This document shows, piece after piece, positions 43,500 through 54,210 of a DNA stretch of 64,000 nucleotides. The translations under genes and the position numbers were made by a program. Numbering within the stretch: position 1 is the first letter of the stretch; each line of letters opens with the position of its first letter. This DNA is from Okapia johnstoni (taxonomy: Eukaryota > Chordata > Mammalia > Artiodactyla > Giraffidae). The notes under the pieces are model-generated. The model worked only from the letters and a program-made list of their open reading frames with translations, was not told the origin of the DNA and did no database searches. The stretch lies in the NCBI GenBank assembly GCA_024291935.2, contig JAGTYA010000025.1:7709501-7773500 (forward strand), in the 5' to 3' direction.

Positions 43500-45592
43500 T
43501 AAATTGAAGAAAGTAGGGAAAACCACTAGGCCATTCAGGTATGACCTAAATCAAATCCCTTATGATTATACAGTGGAAGTGACAAATAGATTCAAGGGAT
43601 CATATCGGATAGACAAGAGTGCCTGAAGAACTATAGATGGAGGTTTGTAACACTGTACAGGAGGTGGTAATCAAGACCATCCCCAAGGAAAAGAAATGCA
43701 AAAAGGCAAAATGGCTGTCTGAGGAGGCCCTACAAATAGCTGAGAAAAGAAGAGAAGCTAAAGGCAAGGGAGAAAAGGAACGATATACCCATCTGAATGC
43801 AGAGTTCCAAAGAATAGCAAGGAGGGATAAGAAAGCCTTCCTCAGTGATCAATGCAAAGAAACAGGAAAACAATAGAATGAGAAAGACTAGAGATCTCTT
43901 CAAGAAAATTAGAGACAGCAAGGGAACATTTCATGCAAAGATGGGCTCGATAAAGAACAGAAACGATATGAACCTAACAGAAGCAGAAGTGATTAAGAAG
44001 ACGTGGTAAGAATACACAGCAAGAAAGATCTTAGTGACCCAGATAACCACGATGGTGTGATCACTCACCTAGAGCCAGACATCTTGGAGTGTAAAGTCAG
44101 GGCTCAGGAAGCATTACTTCGAACAAATCTAGGGGCGATGATGGAGTTCCAGCTGAGCTATTTCAATTCCTAAAGATGGCGCTGTGAAAGCGCCGCACTC
44201 GATACGCCAGCAAATTTGGAAAATGCAGCAGTGACCACAGGACTGGAAAAGGTCAGTTTTCATTCCAATCCCCAAGAAAGGCGACGCCAAAGAATGCTCA
44301 AACTACCGCACAATCGCTCTCATCTCACGCACTAGCAAAGTAATGCTCAAAATTCTCCAACCCAGGCTTCAACAGTATGTAAATCAAGAACTTCCAGATG
44401 TTCAAGCTGGATTTAGAAAAGGCAGAGAAACCAGAGATCAAATTGCCAACATCCACTGGATCGCCGAAAAAGCAAGAGAATTCCAGAAAAACATCTACTT
44501 CTGCTTTGTTGACTGTGCTAAAGCCTTTGACTGTGTGGATCACAACAAACTGGAAAATTCTTCAAGAGATGGGAATACCAGACCACCTTATCTGCCACCT
44601 GTGAAACCTGAAGACAGGTCAAGAAGCAATAGTTAGAACTGGACATGGAACAACGAACTGGTTCAAAACTGGGAAAGGAGTACGTCAAGGCTGTATATTG
44701 TCACCCTGCTTATTTAATTTATATGCAGAGTATATCATGAGAAATGCTGGGCTGGATAAAGCACAAGCTGGAATCAAGATTGCCGGGAGAAATATCAATA
44801 ACCTCAGATATGCGGATAACACCACTCTTATGGCAGAAAGTGAAGAGGAACTAGAGAGCCTCTTGATGAAGGTGAAAGAGGAGAGTGAAAAGGCTGGCTT
44901 AAAACTCAACGTTCAAAAAACGAAGATCATGGCATCTGGTCACATCACTTCATGGCAAAGAGATGGAGAAACAACTGAAAACAGTGACAGACTATTTTCC
45001 TGGGCTCCAAAATCACTGCAGATGGTGACTGCAGCCATGAAAGTAAAAGACGCTTGCTCCTGGAAGAAAAGCTATGACAAACCTAGACAGAATATTTAAA
45101 AGCAAAGACATTACTTTGCCAACAAAGGTCCACCTAGTCAAAGTTATGGTTTTTCCAGTAGTCAGGTACAGATGTGAGAGTTGGACCATAAACAAGGTCC
45201 AACTAAGCACCGAAGAATGAATGCTTTTGAACTGTGGTGTTGGAGAAGACTGTTGAGAGTCCCTCAGACTGCGAGGAGTTCAAACCAGTCAACCTAAAGA
45301 AAATCAACCCTGAATAGTCATTGGAAGGACTGATGCTGAAGCTCCAATACTTCGGCCACCTGATATGAAGAGCCAAGTCATTAGAAAAGACCCTGATGCT
45401 GGGAAAGATTGAAGGCAGAAGGAGAAGGGGACGACAGAGGACGAGATGGCTGGATGGCATCACCGACTCAATGGACATGAATTTGAGCAAGCTCCAGGAG
45501 ACCGTGACAGACAGGGAAGCCTGGCGTGCTGCCGTCCATGGGGTCTCAGAGCCAGACACGACTGAGCGACTGAACAACAACAAATCCATAAA
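43500..45592 (+). mobile_element. BovB (RTE) LINE, 2.1 kb fragment
   Basis: The longest BovB copy in the window. It begins in the region between endonuclease and reverse transcriptase ('gcataaattgaagaaagtag') and runs to the 3' end ('cgactgaacaacaacaaatc'). The endonuclease and 5' region are absent. It starts only about 85 bases after the mariner. Small deletions, frameshifts and stops are scattered throughout. No clean target duplication was found. Confidence 0.93.
43637..45592 (+). pseudogene. BovB reverse transcriptase pseudogene
   Basis: Reverse-transcriptase blocks are readable in separate frames. 43637-43876 is the linker (KKAKWLSEEALQIAEKRREA). 44343-44636 contains FCFVDCAKAFDCVDH, the first catalytic Asp block. 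44698-45099 contains SPCLFNLYAEYIM and RYADNTTLMAES. The YADD catalytic box has become YADN through one G-to-A change. 45396-45602 is the C-terminal [15 protein letters not shown] tail. Frame breaks between the blocks and the altered active site mean no enzyme could be made. The family is certain. Confidence 0.92.
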
Positions 45593-45634
45593 CGGTTTCT
45601 AGTTTTTACCCTCGCCTGTTTCCTTCTGTTTCTT

Positions 45635-46010
45635 TACACAGTAAGAAAATGTGGTACCTACATACACATGGAATAGTATTCAGACTTTCAAAAGTAGAAA
45701 ACCCTGTCATTCACAACAATATGGATGGACATTATGGACGTTATGTTAGGTGAAGTAAGCCAGTTACAGGACTTAGATAAGAAATCGAAAACAGTCAAAT
45801 TCACAGAAACCAACAGCAGAATGGTAGTTGCGAGGGGACAAGGGAAATGGGTAGCTGCTTACATGAAGTTTGGGTTACCAAGATGAGTGAGTTCTAGAGA
45901 GCTACTGCACAACATTGTCCCTACAGTAACAATACTCGAGTGGGCACTGAAAAATCTGTTAGGAGGGTAGATTTCATGTTAATTGTTCGTTCCAAAATTT
46001 AAAAACACCA
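45635..46010 (+). mobile_element. L1M LINE 3' fragment
   Basis: 'tacacatggaatagtattca', 'aacaatatggatggacatta', 'gcagaatggtagttgcgagg' and 'gcactgaaaaatctgttagg' follow L1M 3' order. It lies directly after the BovB. Confidence 0.75.
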
Positions 46011-48393
46011 ATAATAAATATTCAAGAACATTATCCACTATCATTTTTTTTGTTTCTACACACATTGCTATGATGAATCACTTAATAAATACATCTTTAT
46101 ATCTTTAAGTGAATAAAACATTTGGATAAATCACAGAAATCCACTTCCTTTAACATCATCAACTTCTTAGACATTGTAGTTTTTCATTGTTACTTTAATG
46201 TTATGATAGAATTCTCACACTGAGATATTCTCTTTTGTAAATCTACACCCTTAGGTACATTAATAAAGATATTAAATTTTTTTTTTAATTTTAGGGGGAT
46301 AGGAGAGTGTTTACAGCACTGGGATGCAAGCCAGGCCCAAGTAAACTGCTGTGTCCTTGCAGAAAGAAACTGCAAAAGCCATCAGAAATTTTATGAGAAA
46401 ATTCTTTAAATTCCTCTTAACTAAATGACAGGAAACAGACTTTTCTGACTAAGCATTTGGTTTAGGAATTTCACTAGCCAATTATACAATTCTAACATTT
46501 CAGAAGTGGAAGGGACCTGTGGGCTTTCCAAATCTCACCTCCTCATCACAGTTCAAGAAACTGTTGTATTAAAACAAAAGGCAGGTGTGAATTATTAGGG
46601 CTTCATTGTTCTTTTACATTATTCTGTCTTGTTTTATATTTTCTCTTAAGATAGCAAATAAAATATTTTTTATTAAAATACATACATAAAACTCTTGGCT
46701 AGCCGTTACATCTTGCTTTATAGAAAGAGATAGAAGTAGAAGAGGATTTATAGCTAAGCTATCTTGAGGACCCGAGGGGTAAGCCAGACTGAAGTGAGGA
46801 CGTTTTATTGATTCATACTTATCTAATACCTTGTCATCATAAAACTGAGACTGGCTGACTTCAACAAAGCTTTCTCCTGTATTCTACTTTAAATAGGATG
46901 GTTTACTTATTTGTCTAGGCAGATCGTATTTCTCTTTAAATGTTTAGAACTTGAATTTCCCCATCTACTTGTAACGTTTAGTGTCCTATCACTTTTCAGG
47001 TCTTACTAAAATCAGCTTGCTTGCATTAAAAAAAAAATCACTGTACAGAAGACCAAGTCCCTCTCAGCTCTAGTTCTGGGGGCTCACGCTCTTACGTGGG
47101 AGCTTGTGATTCCATTGCTGGACCATTCTTCACGTTAGACGTTTCTTATTTTCAGAGAATTGAAATCAACTCCTACACTTTCTGCCCACAGATCCTAGTG
47201 GGGTCTCCTGGAGCAACACAGATAAGCCTAATCCTTCACCTAAAATGGGGGGACCGGTCATTCCGCAGCCAACTCTTCTCCCAACTCTAGAGAAGACAAA
47301 GGATTTCACAATCTTAACCACCACCCTCCCACCCCTGTATCATTTTTCCATTCAATTTCCTTCATGTGAATTTCGACTGTTACTCACATGCTTTTATAAG
47401 TAATGAACAACTCACCACAATATTTCAGGAGAAACCTGGACAGCACAAGGCAATTTATTGCTTCCTATGATCTGACACTTCTTTACTAGAGATTCTTTAG
47501 TCATTTACTTCTTTCTTCTAAGATTACATCCCTTTAATTCTCTCCTGTAGATTCCTTTGTCCCTCACTAGCAGGAACAACTGAAATAAACGGAAATAAAA
47601 CAAACAGAGCACTGATCCTATTTACTAGTTAAGTTTCAAAGTGTATTTCAGAAAAATTAGAACTGGTAGGACCTGTCTGAACAGAGAACTCATATGCATC
47701 CGAATCCACAGGGTAAACAACCTGATAATTGCAATTCTGTTGGCTTGTGGGATTCTGCCAAGTAAATCTGCATTGGAATCATGTTTAGAAAGATTCCTTA
47801 AAAATTACTATCAGATCACCAAGATAATGAATACTATTAATACCTTAACCACGTAGCTATTGAAAAAAAAATCTGCTTATTAAATATGGGGTCCAGTTTT
47901 GGGTTCATTTTGTGTTTAGAAAATGAATTTGAAAAATTAAATCTTAATAAATTTTAACTTTAAATATTAAATATTGTATTTTTATATTAAAGTCGAATTT
48001 TAAATCACCTAGTCTTGGAGAATTCACAGATGTGCAACATTTTCTTTTTCTAATCTTACCCCATCGAGAAAAGATTCATGGTATTTTAAAGCTAAGTATT
48101 TCTGATAAGATAATGAAGTGTCTTAAATACCTTGTTTGAGGGAACATAGAAACCTGTCAGGAGCCCACTTCCTGTGACTTGTGCTGGTGACCAATTCTAG
48201 AGAGGATGCGGAGGCTAGCAAAGGCCAGAGAAGGTCCTGGGCCACTGGTTTCCCCTCTGACGGCTGACGCCCCTTTGCAGCCATGGTGGGGAAGGCTTCG
48301 GATCGGGACTTACAATCTGAGAAAGTCTTGACCAAGAATCTTCAAGTCCACCAACCCATTCCAGCAAAACAGTATCAAAGTAATGATGGCCAA
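46011..48393. other. Single-copy AT-rich DNA
   Basis: About 2.4 kb with no gene. A weak old-repeat trace lies at 46505-46565 ('agaagtggaagggacctgtg'). Nothing else recognised. Confidence 0.45.
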
Positions 48394-48597
48394 GGGCTTC
48401 CCTGTTGACTCAGCAGTAAAGAATTCACCTGCCAATGTAGGAGACAAGGGTTCGATCCCTGGGTTGGGAAGATCCCCTAGAGGAGGAAATGGCAACCCAC
48501 TCCAGTATTCTTGCCTGGAGAATCCCATGGACAGAGAAGCCTGGTGGGCTACAGTCCATGCGGTCGCAAAGGGTCAGGTACAACTTAGCAACATAAC
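48394..48597 (+). mobile_element. Bov-tA SINE
   Basis: 'gggcttccctgttgactcag', 'gaagatcccctagaggagga' and 'gggtcaggtacaacttagca'. Complete copy. Confidence 0.94.
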
Positions 48598-49559
48598 AGC
48601 ATTAAGATAAACAGCTTAACTTCTGGTCAATTTATATCACCTAAACATCTCAACTCGATGATACGGGCATACACAGGCTTAACTATCTTGGGGAGTTTGA
48701 ACATAAGAAGCAACTGCAGTAAACTCCTGTTTGAAGTTTGGGATAAATAAGAATATTAAGTGAGTCCTCTGGTTAACTGGTAGTTACCAAGTATAAATAA
48801 TTTTTGATTTCTTGGAAGACAATCACAGAACAAATATTTTAATAAACACTCAGATCAAAGCAAGTGTAGAACCATAACTATACAGATAACTTGGCCTGCC
48901 TTTGATGTACTGGAATGCTTAAAGCAGGTCATCTCTGGGAAGATCAATTACCTTAGCCAAGGGCTGTATACAAAGCAGGTAATAGGCTTCAGCCAATATA
49001 TACCAATAACTAGTAACCATCTCTCCCAATTTGCTATGACAGTCCCAGCTTCAGGTATTTTTCCCCAATATTTGCAGTTCTTTTAAAGTATAGCTAAATA
49101 GGACTAGATTTCTCTACCTTAGTCTTAATACTCAGGTAACATCTTCACAAATCAGAGAAGAAAGTATGTGACCAACATGTCTCAGAATTTTATTTGAAGA
49201 AAAACGATTATGTTCCCGAAAAGCAAGTTGGTGTGCCAGATGCCCAGTGAGACCAAAATGACACCCAAACTGCCATCTGAGTTTGGAACAGAGACAGGTG
49301 TATTGAGGGCCCTGCGGTGAGATGGGTGGCTCTTGCCTTAAGAACTTTAAACTTCCCAAAAGCTTTCACCAAGCGCTTTTCTAGGAAAGGTGGGCAGGGA
49401 GCGGCGTGGGTAGCTGTTGCACACTTCTTGGTATTAGAGCCTTTGTTCCTGAGGTCGGGTCACCTATAAATCTTCACCAAACAAATGCAATTCTCTGTCC
49501 TGACGAAAGGTCAGGTCCTGAGGCACGATTTTCCCCCTCCGGAGACTGAAATCCTGGCT
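48598..49559. other. Single-copy DNA
   Basis: No gene or repeat recognised. Confidence 0.4.
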
Positions 49560-50160
49560 GAAGAGGCAAAACTGAGTTGGCAGCTAACCTGAGGGCTAGG
49601 TCCCCAGACCCTGCCCAGCTGTCACCGAGGGAGCCAGGCGCCCAACCCAACCAGCCCTCAGGCTCCACAGGCAGCCCGAACAGGAAGGGGCGGGGGTCCT
49701 GCAGACTGCGCCCTGGGCCAACTGCCAATGCCATCAGGTCGAAGAGGTGGGGAGGAGGGAGAGGCTCGTGCCTCAAAGCCTGGGCCGGACATGACTGGCA
49801 GCCTTGGCGAGGGCCCTGGAGCCCTGCAAGACACAGCCCCCAGCCTGTTCCCTGAGGCCCCCAGCTCGCCCACTGGCCCAAGGCCCGTGAGCTGGAGGGC
49901 CCCAGGGAGAAGGCCAGGCAGGATGCCTCTGACCTCGCTCTCCAGCTGAGGACCACCACTCCACCGACCACTGGCTGAGGGGCTGTACTAAGCCTTGCTC
50001 ACTGACACCTGGCAGCTTGTGGGCGGGGCCCACTGCAGCACTGACCAATGGCTGAGCAGGACCACTGCTGGTGGCTCACGGACACCAATGGTCCAGTGGC
50101 GACCACGGCCCGGTAACAAGGTCCAGGGGCACTGGGCACAGCATCTGCCCCTCGTTAAGG
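49560..50160. promoter_or_regulatory. G+C-rich segment with GC and CCAAT boxes
   Basis: Repeat-free, G+C-rich, with moderate CpG. A GC box GGGCGGGG (50021-50028) is followed by two CCAAT boxes at 50045-50049 and 50085-50089, exactly 40 bases apart. This arrangement could be a weak promoter or enhancer. Long frames on both strands (49474-49971 minus and others) lack any protein signature. Confidence 0.3.
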
Positions 50161-50229
50161 CAGCACTGGACTGTGCTCTGTTACAATACCTACCACATAC
50201 CTAGCCAGCTGCCATAAAACACACATACA

Positions 50230-50465
50230 GGGACTTCCCTGGTGGCTCAGGGGTCAAGAATCTGCCTGCCGAGGCAGGAGACAGGAGTTCGATCCCTGGC
50301 CCGGGAAGATCCCACAGGCTGCAGAGCAACTAAACTCATGAGCCACAGCTACTGAGCCTGTGTTCTAGAGCCCCAGGGCCGCGACTGGAGAATAACAGCC
50401 CTGCTCACGGCAACGAGAGAAAGCCCACAAACAGCAACAAAGACCCAGCGCAGCCAAAAATAGGC
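50230..50465 (+). mobile_element. CHR-type tRNA-Glu SINE
   Basis: 'gggacttccctggtggctca', 'ggaagatcccacaggctgca', 'gagccacagctactgagcct' and 'aaagacccagcgcagccaaa'. Full-length CHR-2-like copy. Confidence 0.9.
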
Positions 50466-50479
50466 AAATATTTAAAATA

Positions 50480-50870
50480 ATTTGAAAAACAATAATGTAG
50501 GTCTATATTTAGTGATATGGAAAAAAGTGTTCACAATAATTCTAAGTGAAAAAAATCAGGCAGTATCGATAACTAAAGTTTTATTTATGCATGTGTGATT
50601 CCATTTATTTCATATACATAGTGTATATGACTGTATATCTAGTTAACAACATATAAATAATATTACATAGGATTCTATTTTTGTGATATATTATACACTT
50701 GTCTGGGAAAATGTTTGAAGCTGGTGTGTCAAAACTAAGAGTGAGTTATCTTGTGAGCAGGAGGGAGGACTTCAGGTGGTTTTCGTGATTGTTTTTCAAT
50801 GTACCTTCTCATTTTTAATGAATGAGCAACAAGCAAATGACAATAAACTTGCATCATATTTTTAAATCCC
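50480..50870 (+). mobile_element. Old L1M LINE 3' fragment
   Basis: 'atttagtgatatggaaaaaa', 'attctaagtgaaaaaaatca', 'gtgtgattccatttatttca' and 'ggtggttttcgtgattgttt' follow the L1M 3' UTR. Diverged. Confidence 0.55.
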
Positions 50871-51015
50871 TTCTTTTCTGTCATGTGTCTCACACCTAGG
50901 AGATACAGAAGTGTACTGTATCACAGTCTCTGAAGACACACATGTACACATACACACACACAGTGTCATCTGTAAAAACTCCTCTGATATGCCCCGAGGC
51001 GATGCATGCACGCGT

Positions 51016-51150
51016 GCTAATAAGTTGCTTCACTCTTATGTCTGACTCTGTGTAACCCCACGGGCTGTAGCCCACCAGGCTTCTCTGTGCAGGGGATTCT
51101 CCAGGCAAGAGTACTGGAGTGGGTTGCCATGCCCTCCTCCAGGCTTCCCA
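51016..51150 (-). mobile_element. Bov-tA SINE, internally deleted
   Basis: Reversed tail 'gcttcactcttatgtctgac' and body 'ctccaggcaagagtactgga' are present. The copy then jumps from 'gccctcctcc' to 'aggcttccca', losing most of the tRNA-derived head. Confidence 0.88.
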
Positions 51151-51909
51151 CATAAAAGAGACTCAAGTCTAGACTTAGCAGATAGAGACAGGCTTGTCAA
51201 GGGTTATTACAGGAAACAATTTCTTCAAAGAGAACACGATTCTTACTAGAAATAAGTAGAAGAGAATAAACATTAATCCCTGAGATTTTTCCAAAGTGTG
51301 CTTCTTCTGTGCTCGATCTCTACTGCCCCAGATCCCTGCGATGCACAGAATCCTCACTCAGAAAACAAAACTGACCCCAAACAAAACAAAGCAGTCACAG
51401 CCTCAATGAGCCAAAGCGCGTTCCCATTCCATTTACCCTCAAAGCTCGCAGCCTCTTCCCGCAACCCTCTAGGCGCGCAGGCCCTTTGTAGCGACTGTCG
51501 GAGGTTTTCTTGATAGTGTCTCCTGTTCCTTTTTTAGAACAGCCGGCTAATTCTGAAATGAAGTTCCAGACACTGCTTCCCGAAATGACGGCGTTCTGAG
51601 TGTGCTCATTTTACTCTAAAATTCCACCGTATTCAAATCCCAACATGCCTTCGTGTACCTCTCAAGTTTTGCCAAAGCCAATTTCCAGCACGCTGCCGGC
51701 CCAAGGCCCGGAGGATGAATAACTTCTGAGCGGGCAGGAAGCTGCGGAGGAGGGAGGAGCTGAGGATGCTGCCCCTGGGAGAGCAGCCCCTTCCCCCCAT
51801 GCACATCCTGCCCCTGCAGCTCCCACCCATCCACACGGGCGCCTGGCCACGGCCACCCCCACCCCACCCCACCCCAGCACCAGCCTGCAGGGAGGAAGAG
51901 ACCGCATTC
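51151..51909. other. Single-copy DNA with a C-rich tract
   Basis: No gene. A CCCCAC-type tandem tract lies at about 51852-51876. G+C-rich from 51690. Confidence 0.4.
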
Positions 51910-52021
51910 CCGCAGTCAGCACGTGCTGTCACTGATCGCCTGCCAGGGGCCAGGCACTGCGCTAGGCCCTAGAGATTCCACACGGAACCCAGGACGATAG
52001 AAACCCCTGCCCTCTCTATCG

Positions 52022-52637
52022 ACAACAGCCAGAACTGAGAAGCAACTCAAGGGTCCATCAATCAACAGATGACTGGCTTAAGATGTGCTACATATACACA
52101 ATGGATTATGACTCAGTCATAAAAAAAAAAACAATGAAATAATGCCATTTGCAGCAATATGGATGGACCTAGAGAATATTAGGCTTAGTGAAGTAAGGCA
52201 GAAAGACAAATACGATATGGTATCACTTACATGTGCAATCTAAAACATAATACAAACGAATCTCTATATAAAACAGAAACAGACTCACAAACATAGAAAA
52301 CAAACTTACGGTTACCTACAGGGAGAGGGGGGAGCAGACGAACAAATTGGGAGAAAGGGATTAACAGATACAAACTACTATACATAAAAGAGATAAGAGA
52401 CGAGTATTTACTATATTTATTGTGTATTTACTGTATAGCACACAGAATTATATCCAATGTCTTGTACTCACCTAGAATGGAATATAATATGCAAAAACAA
52501 AACAGGTCACTGCACTGTACACCTGAAACTAAACACGATATCGTAAATCAAATATACTTCAATGACAATAGTTTAAAAAAAAAATGATCAAATATGAAAA
52601 ACATTCCTCAAACTGTTAAAAAAAAAAAAAAAAAAAA
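52022..52637 (+). mobile_element. Artiodactyl L1 3' end, possible 3' transduction
   Basis: 5'-truncated L1: 'ggtccatcaatcaacagatg', 'atgccatttgcagcaatatg', 'actgtatagcacacagaatt' and 'cactgcactgtacacctgaa'. A first A tract (52575-52584) is followed by 33 bases of non-L1 text and a second A tract (52618-52637). The flanks AAACCCCTGCCCTCT and AAACCTGCTCTC suggest a diverged target duplication. Confidence 0.85.
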
Positions 52638-53164
52638 CCTGCTCTCATGGATCATACATTCTAGTGTATGTGAGAGACAAACAAGATAAGTACAGCATAA
52701 AAGTGCAGTCAAGTCATGGATTGCAGCCGCAGGGAGGTGGAGAGGCAGGGGATGAGAAAGGCTGTTCTGAGAAGGTGCATCTGAGAGAAGACATGAAGGA
52801 AGGTGGGGTGTAGTCCCGGAGGAGATCTGAAGGCAGATCATTCCATGCTGAGGCACCAGCCTGAGCAAAGGCCCTGAGGCAGGAGAGCGGCAAGCTTCCC
52901 AGAAACAGAAAGGAGATCAGTTTGCACAGAGATTACATAAGAGCATCAGCTCTTATCTCTGCATGAGATGGAAAGCCACAGGCAGGACTGTGAGTACAGC
53001 AGTGAAATGATGAGACTTCCATTTTTAGTCTCAGGCCATATACTCTGAATGTCCCCATCTTGTCTGATTCACATATTTAAAGGATTGCTATTCTGGTTGA
53101 GGCTGAAAGGGAACAAGGTTAGAAGCAGTGACAGCAGCTGAGAAGCTTCTGCAATAATACAGGG

Positions 53165-53827
53165 AAGAAATGAGTGTTTCTCAAACAAACTAAACAGAGA
53201 ACTACCATATGACCCAGCACTTCCACTCCTGGGTATATATCCTAAAGAAACAAAAACACTAATTCAAAAAGATATATGTACCCCAATGTCCAGAGCATTA
53301 TATACATTTGCCAAGATATGAAAGCAACCTAAGTGTCCATCAATAAAGGAATGAATAAAGAAGTTGTGAGATACACACACACATACACAAAAACACAGAG
53401 AAGACTGCTACTCAGTCATGAAAAAGAATGAAATGTTCTGATTTGCAACAAGATGGACTTCGAGGGTATAATGCTAAGTGAAATAAGTCAAAGAATGATG
53501 AATACTGCATGATGTCACTTATATGTGAAATCAAAAAAAAAAAAAAATACAACAAACTAGTGAATATAACTAAAAAGAAGCAGACTCACAGATATAGAGA
53601 ACAAACTAGTGGTTACTGGTGCGGAAAGGGAAAGGGAAGGGGTAATGTAGAGGAATAAGAGGTTCAAACTATTAGGTATAAAATAAGCTACAAACACAGG
53701 GAATAAAGCCAATATTTTATAAACTACAAATGGAATATCACCTTGAAAAAGTGTGAATCACTATATTGCATACCTATAACCTATATAATACTGTGTATCA
53801 AGTACACTTCAATTTAAAAAAAAATAT
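53165..53827 (+). mobile_element. L1 LINE 3' end nested in the ancient repeat
   Basis: 'aactaccatatgacccagca', 'cactcctgggtatatatcct', 'aacctaagtgtccatcaata', 'aaaaagaatgaaatgttctg' and 'tatcaagtacacttcaattt', then poly(A). AAATGAGTGT before it and AAATATGAGTGT after the adjoining SINE mark its target site. Confidence 0.9.
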
Positions 53828-54060
53828 GGGCTTCCCTGGTGGTTCAGTGGTAAAGAATCTACCTGCCACTGCAGGAGACATGAGTTCAATCCCTGGTCCA
53901 GGAAGATCCCACGTGCCCAGAAGCAACTAAACCACAACTGCTGACGCCTGTGCACCCTAGAGCCCATGCTCCGCACCAAAACCAAGGCTAGCTGCCACTC
54001 ACTGCAACCAGAGAAAAGCCTGCACAGCCACAAAGACCCAGCACAGCCAAGACCGAAGAA
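53828..54060 (+). mobile_element. CHR-type tRNA-Glu SINE in the L1 tail
   Basis: 'gggcttccctggtggttcag', 'ggaagatcccacgtgcccag' and 'caaagacccagcacagccaa'. It is inserted in the A tail of the preceding L1, with AAAAATATG on both sides. Confidence 0.92.
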
Positions 54061-54210
54061 AAATATGAGTGTCTGTGGACTAGAGTTGCAATAATGGTAG
54101 TGAAATGTGGTCAGATTTGGGATATATTAGAAGGTAGAGCCAACAGAATTTGCTGGTAGACAGTTTGTGAAAGAAACAGCGAAAAATGACTCTAAGCTTT
54201 TTGGCCTCCG

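Larger units (their letters stand above)
51910..54210 (+). repeat. Unassigned ancient mammalian repeat, split by three insertions
   Basis: Pieces at 51910-52021, 52638-53164 and 54061-54210 line up as one old element. The order is 'gccaggcactgcgctaggcc', then 'gctctcatggatcatacatt', 'gcaaaggccctgaggcagga', 'cttctgcaataatacaggga', and finally 'gggatatattagaaggtaga' and 'aaaatgactctaagcttttt'. Two L1 copies and a CHR SINE separate the pieces. I recognise the consensus as a common mammalian repeat but cannot name it with confidence. Confidence 0.6.

Noticed and set aside
49474..50048. Proline- and glycine-rich frames on both strands in the 49.5-50.1 kb G+C-rich block
   Set aside because: Same composition artefact. 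No conserved motif, and no consistent frame or splice sites.
53170..54210. Possible array of short direct repeats or a CRISPR-like structure
   Set aside because: This is eukaryotic DNA. The repetition comes from L1, SINE and ancient-repeat pieces, with no regular repeat-spacer pattern.
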